Shown: piece after piece, positions 43,103 to 51,533 of the stretch
Layout of the letters: every line of letters begins with the position of its first letter
Position numbering within the stretch: the first letter of the stretch is position 1
Assembly (NCBI GenBank): GCA_016706425.1
Contig: JADJJR010000001.1
Coordinates: forward strand, 1-64,000
DNA: 64,000 bases
Source of the DNA: Elusimicrobiota bacterium
Lineage (GTDB): Bacteria; Elusimicrobiota; Elusimicrobia; FEN-1173
Direction of reading: 5' to 3'
The notes under the pieces: model-generated
Seen by the model: the letters and a program-made list of their open reading frames with translations, nothing else
Databases searched by the model: none
What the model was told of the DNA's origin: nothing
Made by a program: the position numbers and the translations under genes

Positions 43103-43140
43103 CTCCCCCGCCGGAGACCCCGGCGGGGGAGTTTTACTTT
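43103..43140 (+). terminator. Intrinsic terminator of the NO-reductase-like operon
   Basis: Stem CTCCCCCGCCGG (43103-43114) / CCGGCGGGGGAG (43120-43131), 5-base loop, then TTTTACTTT. It sits 15 bases after the subunit I stop and may also serve the convergent zinc operon. Confidence 0.85.
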
Positions 43141-43188
43141 AGGGCGGGGCTGTTGGGGTCATCCACCCATAAAATGCCCACTGGCATT

Positions 43189-43995
43189 TTACGTTTCCTT
43201 GGCTTTGTACAACCGGGCGCCGATCGCCCCGACGGCCAAGAGAGCGGAAACGAAGGGCCCCGTCGGGAAATCCCACCGGAAAGACATTTCGAACCCCACC
43301 ACCGTGACGAGGGCCGAATACGCCGCGCAAAAGATCACCAGGGTCCGTGTCCGCCGCACCAGCAGGAGCCCCGCCGTCGCCGGCAGGATGAGATAGGCGA
43401 AAGAGAGCAAGACCCCAAAGATATGGATGGAGAGCGTGAGCGCCGCCGCGAAGAAGACGTGGAAGATCCCGTTCCACAGCCCCGCCCGAAGACCCGCCAC
43501 TTCCGCGCCCACGGGGTCGAAGGCCAGCCAAACCCAACGGCGAAACCACAACGCCAGCCCCGCCAGGGTTAAAATGAACAGCGCCCCCGCTTCCCACACT
43601 TCCAGGGTTCCCAGGGACAAAATATTTCCAAAAAACACCCCGAGGGCCTCGCTCTCGCCGCGCGGGGATTTGGACAACACCAAGACCGCCAGGGCCGCGC
43701 CCAGGACATAGAGGGTCGCCACCCAACTGTCCGCCGAGGTTTTTCGGGAACGCGACAGAAAGGCCAGGACCATCAACCCCGCCACGACGAAGGACCAGGA
43801 GAAAACGCTCGCGCCCACATGAAGACCCAGAACAACTCCCACCACGCCGCCCAGGGCCGCCAGTTGCGAGGCCGCCAACCCGGAAAAGGCCACGCTCCGC
43901 GTCGCCGAGAAAATCCCGATGACGGACAGGGCCGTGCCCGCGAAGAGACCCGCGGCGAATGCGGTCCGCATGAACGGCAATTCCAGGAAACTCAT
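43189..43995 (-). CDS. znuB: Metal (zinc/manganese) ABC transporter permease
   Basis: Predicted 268 residues, ~8 transmembrane helices of the ABC-3 family (FMRTAFAAGLFAGTALSVIGIFSATRSVAFSGLAASQLAALG, LLSFAYLILPATAGLLL). Its start codon overlaps the ATPase stop (ATGA). The open frame extends upstream through the ATPase gene but the coupled ATG is the clear start. Last gene of the zur-porin-znuACB cluster; zinc is inferred from the regulator and binding protein. Confidence 0.88.
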   Translation of the reverse strand: MSFLELPFMRTAFAAGLFAGTALSVIGIFSATRSVAFSGLAASQLAALGGVVGVVLGLHVGASVFSWSFVVAGLMVLAFLSRSRKTSADSWVATLYVLGAALAVLVLSKSPRGESEALGVFFGNILSLGTLEVWEAGALFILTLAGLALWFRRWVWLAFDPVGAEVAGLRAGLWNGIFHVFFAAALTLSIHIFGVLLSFAYLILPATAGLLLVRRTRTLVIFCAAYSALVTVVGFEMSFRWDFPTGPFVSALLAVGAIGARLYKAKET

Positions 43996-44735
43996 CGGGC
44001 CCCCTCGGGCACAACCCACCGGTGCCCGTTTTGTTCCATGTGGACGAATGGCACCCCGTACACTTCCTCCAACCGTTTCGATCGATAGATTTCCTCCGCC
44101 GTCGAGGAGATCACCGCCCCCTGGTGAAAGAGGAGGATCCGTTTGGAAAGGTTGAGCGGAATATGGAGGGAATGGCTGACCAGAAAAACCGTCTGGCCCC
44201 CCTCCGACAACCCCGCGACAAGTCCCAACAGGTCCCGCTCGGCCACCACGTCCAACCCTTTGGTGGGCTCGTCCAACAAATAGACGTCCGGCGCCTGGGC
44301 GAGGGCCTGGGCGAGGGCGGTCCTCTGCCTCTGTCCGCCCGAGACCTCCCGCAAAAGTTGATCCGCGATCGGCTCCACGCCGGCGCGCGCCAGGGCCTCC
44401 CCCACCCGGCGGGCGTCCGCGGCCGCGACCCGCCCCCCCCAGCGTTTCGCCCGGGCGGGAAGTTCCACCACGTCTTTGACGGTCAACGGCCAGAGGAGGT
44501 TCATCTCCTCCGCCTGCGGAACATAGGCGAACCGCGGCCCCGCTCGGCGGTCCACCCGCCCGGCCAAGGGGGGGAGCAAACCCAATACCGTCCGAAGAAA
44601 CGTGGTTTTCCCGCACCCGTTCGGACCCACGAGGCCCACGGATTCCCCTTCGTCGATCCGCAGACTGACGTCGCGGAGAACCGTGGACGAGCCGTAGCCC
44701 AAACTGGCCTTGTCGAACTGAATGAGGGTAGGCAT
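43992..44735 (-). CDS. znuC: Metal ABC transporter ATP-binding protein
   Basis: Predicted 247 residues: Walker A GLVGPNGCGKTTFL (~35), Q-loop VPQAEEMNLLWPLTV, signature EVSGGQRQRTALAQALA, Walker B VYLLDEPTKGLD, H-loop VSHSLHI. Typical ZnuC length. Lies 16 bases after the binding-protein gene. Confidence 0.92.
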   Translation of the reverse strand: MPTLIQFDKASLGYGSSTVLRDVSLRIDEGESVGLVGPNGCGKTTFLRTVLGLLPPLAGRVDRRAGPRFAYVPQAEEMNLLWPLTVKDVVELPARAKRWGGRVAAADARRVGEALARAGVEPIADQLLREVSGGQRQRTALAQALAQAPDVYLLDEPTKGLDVVAERDLLGLVAGLSEGGQTVFLVSHSLHIPLNLSKRILLFHQGAVISSTAEEIYRSKRLEEVYGVPFVHMEQNGHRWVVPEGAR

Positions 44736-44751
44736 TGGGAAAAAGCTTACT

Positions 44752-45651
44752 TCATTTTAACGCCCGCAAAATTCCGGCGACGTTGAATTCAACGGCGGAT
44801 ATATAGTCCACCGCCTCGGGCACGGCATCCGGGGTGAGCGCCACCGTCACCACCGCAGCTCCCGTGGCCCGGGCCAAAGCGTCGGGCGTGCGCCGCGCGA
44901 AATGAGGATTGGTGAGGATCAGCGGCGTTCGTCGTTCTTTCATCACGGCGATCAAGTCCGCCGTGTGTTTAGGGGTGGGCGGGATTCCCGGTTTGGGCTC
45001 GATTTCCCCATCCGACACAAGACCGAAATGATCGGCCAAATAGACCAAGTTTTTGTGGTAGCTGACAAAACGCGCGCCCTTGGCGGGGGCCATGCGCTTT
45101 TCCCACTCGGCGATCTTGGCCGACAGCCGGGCGGAATAATCCCCGGCGTTTTTTTTGTAGACGGCCGCTCCGGCGGGATCCAATTCGGCCAGTTTCTCAC
45201 CCAACGCTTTGACCACCGCCAAAGCGTTGTGCGGATCGGCGAGGAAGTGGGGGTTGCCCCCGGGGTGAACATCCCCCGCCGCCCGGCTCACGACGGTCGG
45301 GACCTCCAGGGGTTGAATGAAGGCCGACGCATCAAAAAACCCTTTGGCGCCCCTTTGCACGCGGGCATTGCGGGCCCCCTGGATCAGAAGCGGAGCCCAG
45401 CCGATCTCGAGGTCCAAACCGGTCTGGACAAACAGGTCCGCGTCACGCACTTTCACGATTAAGGAAGGCTTTGCTTCCACGAAATGAGGGTCCTGGGATC
45501 CCCGGGACAAACTATCCACCTTCACGCGATCTCCGCCCACCTGTCGGGCCAAATCCGCCAGGTCCGGCGTGGTGGTCACCACTTTTAACGGCGCGGCATA
45601 AACACCGCCCCCCAACAACAGGATGCCGAACAATGCCGAAAGCTTATTCAT
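44752..45651 (-). CDS. znuA: Periplasmic metal-binding protein (ZnuA-like)
   Basis: Predicted 299 residues with signal peptide (ALFGILLLGGGVYA). Cluster A-1 fold: VVTTTPDLADLARQVGGD, metal ligands expected in QDPHFVEAKPS, GGNPHFLADPHNA and SYHKNLVYLADHFG, and a C-terminal DYISAVEFNV. The His-rich loop of proteobacterial ZnuA is absent. Captures Zn2+ (or Mn2+) for the adjacent permease and ATPase. Confidence 0.9.
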   Translation of the reverse strand: MNKLSALFGILLLGGGVYAAPLKVVTTTPDLADLARQVGGDRVKVDSLSRGSQDPHFVEAKPSLIVKVRDADLFVQTGLDLEIGWAPLLIQGARNARVQRGAKGFFDASAFIQPLEVPTVVSRAAGDVHPGGNPHFLADPHNALAVVKALGEKLAELDPAGAAVYKKNAGDYSARLSAKIAEWEKRMAPAKGARFVSYHKNLVYLADHFGLVSDGEIEPKPGIPPTPKHTADLIAVMKERRTPLILTNPHFARRTPDALARATGAAVVTVALTPDAVPEAVDYISAVEFNVAGILRALK

Positions 45652-45685
45652 TTCATTCCCCTTGTGCCGCTGTTTTGGAACCTTA

Positions 45686-45711
45686 CCCCTCTCCCGCGCG
45701 CGGGAGAGGGG
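45686..45711. repeat. Perfect 26-bp GC palindrome
   Basis: CCCCTCTCCCGCG followed by its exact reverse complement, in the 93-base gap between the porin and znuA genes, together with a smaller hairpin CGCCCG...CGGGCG. No T-run follows in the operon direction, so mRNA processing or partial attenuation between the genes is more likely than full termination. Confidence 0.5.
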
Positions 45712-45744
45712 GCACCGAACCGCCCGACCAGCGGGCGAGCCTTT

Positions 45745-47016
45745 TTAGAACGAGTGCGCGCCGTGGGCGCCGATGGAGACCATCCACTGCATGAAAATCT
45801 CCGAGGCGTGCGTGCGGCCGTCCTCCGTGGCGTAGGACCCGTTGTTGAACTGCAGACGCAGGCGGGAGAATTCCGTGGGCGTAAAGTCCACCATGCCGGA
45901 GAATTTGCGGCTCGACCCGTTGACGAGAGACGTTCCGTCGGGCAAGTCCGTTTTGTTCGTCAGACCCAGCTCTTCCCAACGCGCGGCGGCCCGCCACCGG
46001 GGCAAAATTCCGTACCCCGCCTGGGCGTAGTAGCCGTCTTGAACGTCGACCTGGCGGGTGCCCACGACAGCGGGAATCAGACCGGTGTCTTCCACGATTT
46101 CCATGTTCTTTTTGCGCTTCATGTATTCGCCTTGCAGGAAGAAATCGCTCTGGCCATAGGCTTTGGGGCTGTTTAATTTGTAGATGAGGTCGGCCCCGTG
46201 GAAGGCGTTGGTCCCATCCCGGAATTGGTCAGCCCCATCGACGCCCGCATCGAGATCAAGCTCTTCTTGATGGACCCCTTTGGTTGCAAAAAGGCCCACC
46301 TGCAGAGCATGGGCTCCAGGGAGGTTGGGGGACACTTTAAGCCAGCCGGTCCCGACCCGGGGTCCCTCGTGGCGGGGAAGAGAGCCGTCGCCGTGATAGG
46401 CGAACATTTTCTCGTTGTTCCCCTGGAAAGATTCCGCTCCCAAAAGCATGTAGAACGGCGTCGGCGCCAGCCAAGACACTTGAAGCCCCTTGTCGTTCAA
46501 CCCGTGTTCGCCGAGCAGAAGTTCATAAACCAGGGTCTGGTCCGTAAAATCCCACTGATGGGCGTGTTTGGAGTTGATGTAGCCGAAGTTGCTGTAGAAT
46601 TTTCCGCCTTTCACCGTCAGCCCCCAAGGGAGAGAAGTGGTTTCAACCTCGGCGGTTTCCAGCTCGGCGCCTTCCATGTCGACGGCGGCGATGGCCGACC
46701 CCTTGAAATAGGGATCCACGGCGGCGGAGAATTGAAGCTCCAGATGCCGGAGGTTGAACCCCTCTTCCGTGCCATGCGCGTGCTCGTGCTCCTCCACGAT
46801 CCCGGGCGTTTCAGCAAACCCCGCGATCTCTTCTTTGATGTGGTTTATCCCTTCTTTCGTATCATCGTTCGTGTAAAACATATCGACGATAGCGGAAACG
46901 TCGGGATTCATCTTCGCGGTCCCCAGCGGATTGCTCTGGGCGCCCGCAACGGCCGGGGCCAGAACCACGGCCAGGGCCGCCATCCATGTGATGCGTTCCT
47001 GCTGTTTCATTTTCAT
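45745..47016 (-). CDS. Outer-membrane porin-like protein of the zinc operon
   Basis: Predicted 423 residues with signal peptide ending AVAGAQ. The N-terminal mature part has an acidic/His stretch (EEHEHAHGTEEG), suited to metal binding. The remainder is beta-barrel-like (LRHLELQFSAAVDPYFKG, GKFYSNFGYINSKHAHQWDF, DGYYAQAGYGILPRW, EFSRLRLQFNNGSY) with a C-terminal strand. Similar porins sit beside zinc transport genes in several Gram-negative lineages. Zinc passage across the outer membrane is inferred from the operon. A GAGGAG site precedes ATG 47016. Confidence 0.75.
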   Translation of the reverse strand: MKMKQQERITWMAALAVVLAPAVAGAQSNPLGTAKMNPDVSAIVDMFYTNDDTKEGINHIKEEIAGFAETPGIVEEHEHAHGTEEGFNLRHLELQFSAAVDPYFKGSAIAAVDMEGAELETAEVETTSLPWGLTVKGGKFYSNFGYINSKHAHQWDFTDQTLVYELLLGEHGLNDKGLQVSWLAPTPFYMLLGAESFQGNNEKMFAYHGDGSLPRHEGPRVGTGWLKVSPNLPGAHALQVGLFATKGVHQEELDLDAGVDGADQFRDGTNAFHGADLIYKLNSPKAYGQSDFFLQGEYMKRKKNMEIVEDTGLIPAVVGTRQVDVQDGYYAQAGYGILPRWRAAARWEELGLTNKTDLPDGTSLVNGSSRKFSGMVDFTPTEFSRLRLQFNNGSYATEDGRTHASEIFMQWMVSIGAHGAHSF

Positions 47017-47206
47017 TCTCCTCTTTCGTCAATATGAGGGAGCATGACATGGCCCGAGACTCCCACCCCTCTTGAACCGCTTCGAGCCGGTTGAATCCGC
47101 GCACATCTCCCTTAAGCGGGACTTCGGAGGGCTCGGTCCCTTTCAGGCAACCTGGAACCCCAATAATTAATGAGAACCTATTGCAATAAAAGATTAAAAA
47201 AAACCG
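47017..47206 (-). promoter_or_regulatory. Leader region between zur and the porin operon
   Basis: 190 bases. On the minus strand several short stems can form (for example GGGAC...GTCCC in 47120-47155), after an AT-rich segment (47165-47200) that could hold the promoter and a weak Fur-like box around 47168-47186. It might be a structured 5' leader; I cannot match it to a known riboswitch. Confidence 0.3.
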
Positions 47207-47629
47207 TCAATAACACCGGGGGCACAGCCCGGTCAAGCTGAGTTGGTGCCCCACAATCTTAAACCCTGTCGAACGAGCCGCCCGTGCCTCTATGCCTTTG
47301 ACCCCGCACCCGGAAACGTCCCGCGTCTCCCCGCAGTCCCGACAGACCACGTGGTGATGGTGGGGTCGATACCGATCGGACAATTCAAAACGCCGCACGC
47401 CGTCTCGGGACTCCACTTGGATGGCGATTCCCCGCTCGGCCAGCATTTCGGTCGTTCGATAGATCGAAGCCAAATTCACCCCGCTTGAGTGCACCTGTTT
47501 AAAAATGTCTTTGGCCGAAATCGGCAACGCGCTCTTTTCCAACACGGACAGCACCGTTTCCCGCGCCCCCGTCCATCGCTTTCCCTCTTGCGCGAAAGCC
47601 AACCGAAGATCACTCGCTATTGGCACCAT
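47207..47629 (-). CDS. zur: Fur-family regulator, probably Zur
   Basis: Predicted 140 residues: winged helix (RWTGARETVLSVLEKSALPISAKDIFKQV, VNLASIYRTTEML), metal site YRPHHHHVVCRDCGE, and a structural CxxC at the C-terminus (GLCPRCY). I chose ATG 47629; a frame-open ATG at 47656 lies inside the palindromic box and would be a poor start. The zinc assignment rests on the adjacent znuACB and porin genes. Confidence 0.88.
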   Translation of the reverse strand: MVPIASDLRLAFAQEGKRWTGARETVLSVLEKSALPISAKDIFKQVHSSGVNLASIYRTTEMLAERGIAIQVESRDGVRRFELSDRYRPHHHHVVCRDCGETRDVSGCGVKGIEARAARSTGFKIVGHQLSLTGLCPRCY

Positions 47630-47643
47630 GTGTTTATTATTGC

Positions 47644-47658
47644 AAATGATTATCATTT
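47644..47658. promoter_or_regulatory. Fur/Zur box
   Basis: Perfect 7-1-7 palindrome AAATGAT-T-ATCATTT, 15 bases upstream of the zur start codon. It implies autoregulation. Confidence 0.75.
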
Positions 47659-47776
47659 ACGCAACGGGCGAAACCCCAGGACGTGAGAATATTCGGAGGG
47701 TCGAGTGGTTCGACGCGATCGCGCTTTCGCGACCGCCGTTGCGGAAGCGCCGCGTGGGTGGAGCCTCGGTGTGGTT

Positions 47777-48793
47777 TTACGCGGATCGCAGGGAATGGCC
47801 CGGGGTGGCGTCCACGGTCCGGCCGAGGGCGTCCAGCCGCATCCGCAAACACGCGGCGCAGGTCGACGGGTCCTCGTCCAAGCAGATTTTCCCCGGGTAG
47901 AGCCGGTAGTGCTCGCGGTGGGTCCGAGGGGTCACGTTGGGCATGAGCACGTTGGCCCCGCATTCCAGCGCTTTTTCCCGGCCCCGGGGATCGATCGACC
48001 CCATGGCCGTCGTGGCGGGGATATGGGCGACGCGGGTGACAAGGCGCAGAACGGCCACCACGCGCAACGTCAAATCCAAACTCCCGCCTTTCTGGCCGCC
48101 CAGCGGGGTGTCGGGGTTGGGAATGAACGGCCCCACGCCGATCATGTCCAATTGAAGGCGATCCATGAGCGCGATGTCGTCCGCCAGGGTCTCGACGGAT
48201 TGCCCCGGCAGACCGACCATGACGCCGGACCCGACCTGATACCCCAGCTCTTTCAAGTCGGCCAAACAACGCAGGCGGTTTTCCATGGAGCCGTCGGGCT
48301 TGAGGTGGCCAAACAACCAGGGGTCGGAAGTCTCAAAACGAAGGAGGTACCGGTCGGCGCCGGCGTCTTTCCAGGCGGCGTAGAAGGCGCGGGGCTTTTC
48401 CCCCAAAGACAGTGTGATCGCCAAGCCGGTGGATTTTTTGATGCGGGCCACGACGTCGGCCATTTCGCCGACGGTGTACCCGCCGGACTCCCCCGATTGA
48501 ATCACGACGCTCCGGTACCCCAGCCCGTGGGCCTCCCGGGCGGCCTCCACGATGTCGTCGGCCGACATCTTGTACCGTTCGACCCCGGCGTTGGACCGGC
48601 GCAAGCCGCAATACAGGCATTCCTTGCCGCACACGTTGGAAATCTCGATGAGCCCCCGCAGATGGACCCCGTCGCCCATTTCCTCCCGCCGGACGCGGTC
48701 GGCGTCCCGGAACAGCGCCTCCACGACGGCCCGGTCCTCGGTCGCCAGCCAGTCGACGATTCGGGCCCGCGGGAAACCGCCGATGGACGTCAA
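47777..48793 (-). CDS. hydE: [FeFe]-hydrogenase maturase HydE (radical SAM)
   Basis: Predicted 338 residues. Radical-SAM cluster motif SNVCGKECLYCGLRRSN (CX3CX2C), then VVIQSGESGGYTV and GSGVMVGLPGQSVETLADDI. HydE helps build the dithiomethylamine-bridged diiron precursor of the H-cluster. The start is TTG 48793, overlapping the hydG stop by four bases (TTGA). Last gene of the hydrogenase operon. Confidence 0.93.
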   Translation of the reverse strand: MTSIGGFPRARIVDWLATEDRAVVEALFRDADRVRREEMGDGVHLRGLIEISNVCGKECLYCGLRRSNAGVERYKMSADDIVEAAREAHGLGYRSVVIQSGESGGYTVGEMADVVARIKKSTGLAITLSLGEKPRAFYAAWKDAGADRYLLRFETSDPWLFGHLKPDGSMENRLRCLADLKELGYQVGSGVMVGLPGQSVETLADDIALMDRLQLDMIGVGPFIPNPDTPLGGQKGGSLDLTLRVVAVLRLVTRVAHIPATTAMGSIDPRGREKALECGANVLMPNVTPRTHREHYRLYPGKICLDEDPSTCAACLRMRLDALGRTVDATPGHSLRSA

Positions 48794-50289
48794 AAGAAGA
48801 GGTCCCGTTCCCCGGCCACGATGCGGTTGTAGCTTTCCATGAGCCGTGGAAAGGCCTGGGGGTTTTTCACGCTCACCTCCGCGAGTTCCGCTTCCAAAAC
48901 CTTGATTCCCACCGCGCGGGTTCCGGGCGAGGCAAAATCGTCCAGCCATTCGCGGAAGGTGAGCACGGCGTTCAGTTTGCAGAACTTGCCTTCGGTCCCC
49001 GAGCGGAGAAGCTCCATAATGCACCGCCCCGTACGACCGCAACGGTACCCCGCCGTGCAAAAGCTCGTGATGCATCCGTTTTCGGCCAGTTCCCGAACCA
49101 CCTCGTCCAGACTCCGGGTGTCCCCCAGGACGAACTGTTGGCGATCGTCTTTTTGAACGGGACCGTGTTCGGCGTAGGCGCCGACGCCGATTTTGGTGGA
49201 CGCGTCGGTTTGCGTGCACCCCAAGGGCAACACACGCCGCCGCACCGCCGCGGACTCCCGCGCGGTGACGATCATCCCCGCGTGGGGAATGGCCAGCCGC
49301 AGGACGGTCACCAACTTCTCAAAATCGTCGTCGGACACCCGGTGGGGCAACGCGTCCAAAAACGGCGTGTTCGCCGAGGGTTCCAGGCGGGGAAACGAGA
49401 TCGTGTGCGCCCCGATGCCGAACCGGGATTCCAGTTCGATGTTGTGCATCAAGAGCCCCAGCACTTCAAAGCGCCAATCGTACAAACCGAAGAGGACGCC
49501 CAACCCCACGTCGTCGATGATGTCCGTCTCCAGCGCCCGGTGCATGGCGTACAGCCGCCAGCGGTAGTCGCCCTTCATGGTGCCGGCGGGGTGCACGCGG
49601 GCGTAGGTGTCGTGGTGGTAGGTTTCCTGGAACACCTGGAACGTCCCCAACCCCGCCTCGGCCAACACTTTCAAATCCTCCACCGTTTGCGGCGCCGCGT
49701 TCACGTTCACCCGGCGGATCTCCCCGCGGCCGCCGCCCGGCGTGGTCGTTTTCGTGTCGTAAATCGCGCGGAGGGTGTCCACCATGTAGTGCACGTCGAA
49801 AGCCGGGTGCTCCCCGTAGACGGCGATAAGCCGTTTGTGGCCGATTTCCCCGGCGAGCACGGCCGTTTCGCGTTTCACCTCATCGAGGCTCAAGGTGCGG
49901 CGCGTCATGGCCGTGTTGCTTCGGCGCAGGCCGCAATAGGCGCAATCGTTCACGCAGTGGTTGCTGAGGTAGAGGGGCGCGAAAGTGACGATGCGGTTGT
50001 CGTAGACCTTCCGCTTGACGGCGGCGCCGGTCTCGCGCATGCGCGCCCACATCGCCGGGTCGTCGACGCGCAGGAGGCAGGCCGTCTCTTCGGGCGTCAG
50101 CGTTTCGACGGCGAGGGATTTCGCCAAGATCTCCTCCAACCGCGCCCGGGAGGGCGCGGCGGCCTGGCGCAGGGTGGCGTGGATTTTATCGTCGTCGATA
50201 AAATCCCGCCCGCCCGTCATGTACCGGTCGATTTGTTCCGGAACGATGCGTTGGGCCCAAGCTTGGGTTTCGTTCATGACGAGGGGCAT
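48790..50289 (-). CDS. hydG: [FeFe]-hydrogenase maturase HydG (radical SAM tyrosine lyase)
   Basis: Predicted 499 residues. N-terminal CVNDCAYCGLRRSN binds the radical SAM cluster; C-terminal FCTAGYRCGRTGRCIMELL holds the second cluster. HydG cleaves tyrosine to give CO and CN ligands. ATG 50289 follows AGGAGA and overlaps the end of hydF by 16 bases. Confidence 0.95.
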   Translation of the reverse strand: MPLVMNETQAWAQRIVPEQIDRYMTGGRDFIDDDKIHATLRQAAAPSRARLEEILAKSLAVETLTPEETACLLRVDDPAMWARMRETGAAVKRKVYDNRIVTFAPLYLSNHCVNDCAYCGLRRSNTAMTRRTLSLDEVKRETAVLAGEIGHKRLIAVYGEHPAFDVHYMVDTLRAIYDTKTTTPGGGRGEIRRVNVNAAPQTVEDLKVLAEAGLGTFQVFQETYHHDTYARVHPAGTMKGDYRWRLYAMHRALETDIIDDVGLGVLFGLYDWRFEVLGLLMHNIELESRFGIGAHTISFPRLEPSANTPFLDALPHRVSDDDFEKLVTVLRLAIPHAGMIVTARESAAVRRRVLPLGCTQTDASTKIGVGAYAEHGPVQKDDRQQFVLGDTRSLDEVVRELAENGCITSFCTAGYRCGRTGRCIMELLRSGTEGKFCKLNAVLTFREWLDDFASPGTRAVGIKVLEAELAEVSVKNPQAFPRLMESYNRIVAGERDLFF

Positions 50290-51533
50290 GGGGTCTCCTT
50301 GGATTCTCGATACGCCGCCAGCGCGGCGGGAAACGGCGACAACACGCGTTCCGCGACCCCGTGCAGGGTGGAGATGGCCACCCCGTAGTTGGTGACGGGC
50401 ACGCCCGCCCCGCGAAACTTTTGCAGGCGGGACAACATCTCCCGGCGGGACAGCATGCACCCGCCGCAGTGGAGGACCAATCGGTAGTCCGAAGCGTTGG
50501 CGGGAAAGTCGCGGCCGGAACACACGTCCACGGCCAGTTCCCCGCCCACGTGTTTCGTTAGCCAACGGGGCAGTTTCACCCGGCCGATGTCGTCCTCCAT
50601 CGCGTGGTGACTGCAAGATTCGCTCACCAGCACCCGGTCGCCGGGCTTGAGTTTCGCAATGGCCCGGGCGCCCCGGGCGGCCTCGGCCAAATCCCCCTTG
50701 GCGCGGGCGAAAAGGATGGAAAACGTGGTCAGAGGCACGCCCGCCGGCGTGTCCGCCGCCGTTTTCAGAACCACCTGGGAATCGCACACGACCAGATCGG
50801 GCGGCCGGGCCAGACCGGCCAAAGCCGAGGCGTACTCCCGTTCCTTGACGACCACGGAGACGGCGTCGCGGTCCAGGGCGTCCCGGAGGGCTTGAACCTG
50901 GGGCAGGATCAACCGGCCCTTGGGCGCCTGCAAATCGATCGGCACGACCATGACCACCCAGCCCCCCGCCGGGATCAGGTCGGCCAGGATCGGGGGGGGA
51001 GTCACAAAATCCTCCGGGCAAACGGCGATCAAATGTTCTTTCAATTCGGCCACGGTCCGTTCCCGATCGGCCGGCCGTCGGCAAGAGAGGCACAACAGGT
51101 GCGGAGACACCTTTTTCAACGATTCCAGGAACGCGGCGGAGGGGACGCGTTCGTCCGTTTTGTTCACGAGGATCACGAGCGGCGTGCCGCGCGTCGCCGC
51201 TTCCTCGGCCGCCGCCTGTTCGTAGACGCCCCACGCCTCGGGTTCCGTCACCAAAAGGACGATGTCGCTGCGGTCAAAGGCGGCCCGGGTGCGTTTGAGC
51301 CGCAGTTCCCCCAAATCCGAGGCGTCGTCCAGCCCCGCCGTGTCCAAAAACAACACGGGCCCGAGGGGCAGAAGTTCAAAGGGTTTTTCCACAACGTCCG
51401 TGGTCGTTCCGGGGACCGCCGAGGTGATCGCCACGTCCTGGCCGGCGATGTAGTTCAACACGCTGGATTTCCCCACGTTGACCCGGCCGAACAGGCCGAC
51501 GTGCAGGCGGTTGCTTTTAGGCGTTTGGTTCAT
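50274..51533 (-). CDS. hydF: [FeFe]-hydrogenase maturation GTPase HydF
   Basis: Predicted 419 residues: GTPase domain with GLFGRVNVGKSSVLN (P-loop), DTAGLDD and NKTDE; dimerisation region; C-terminal cluster-binding residues in SESCSHHAMEDD and LHCGGCMLSRREM. It is the scaffold that delivers the diiron precursor to HydA. ATG 51533 overlaps the end of aspA by 17 bases. Confidence 0.95.
   Translation of the reverse strand: MNQTPKSNRLHVGLFGRVNVGKSSVLNYIAGQDVAITSAVPGTTTDVVEKPFELLPLGPVLFLDTAGLDDASDLGELRLKRTRAAFDRSDIVLLVTEPEAWGVYEQAAAEEAATRGTPLVILVNKTDERVPSAAFLESLKKVSPHLLCLSCRRPADRERTVAELKEHLIAVCPEDFVTPPPILADLIPAGGWVVMVVPIDLQAPKGRLILPQVQALRDALDRDAVSVVVKEREYASALAGLARPPDLVVCDSQVVLKTAADTPAGVPLTTFSILFARAKGDLAEAARGARAIAKLKPGDRVLVSESCSHHAMEDDIGRVKLPRWLTKHVGGELAVDVCSGRDFPANASDYRLVLHCGGCMLSRREMLSRLQKFRGAGVPVTNYGVAISTLHGVAERVLSPFPAALAAYRESKETPCPSS

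Noticed and set aside
47030..47206. Cobalamin riboswitch before the porin gene
   Set aside because: Some short stems are suggestive, but the B12-box and the conserved core order are not present.
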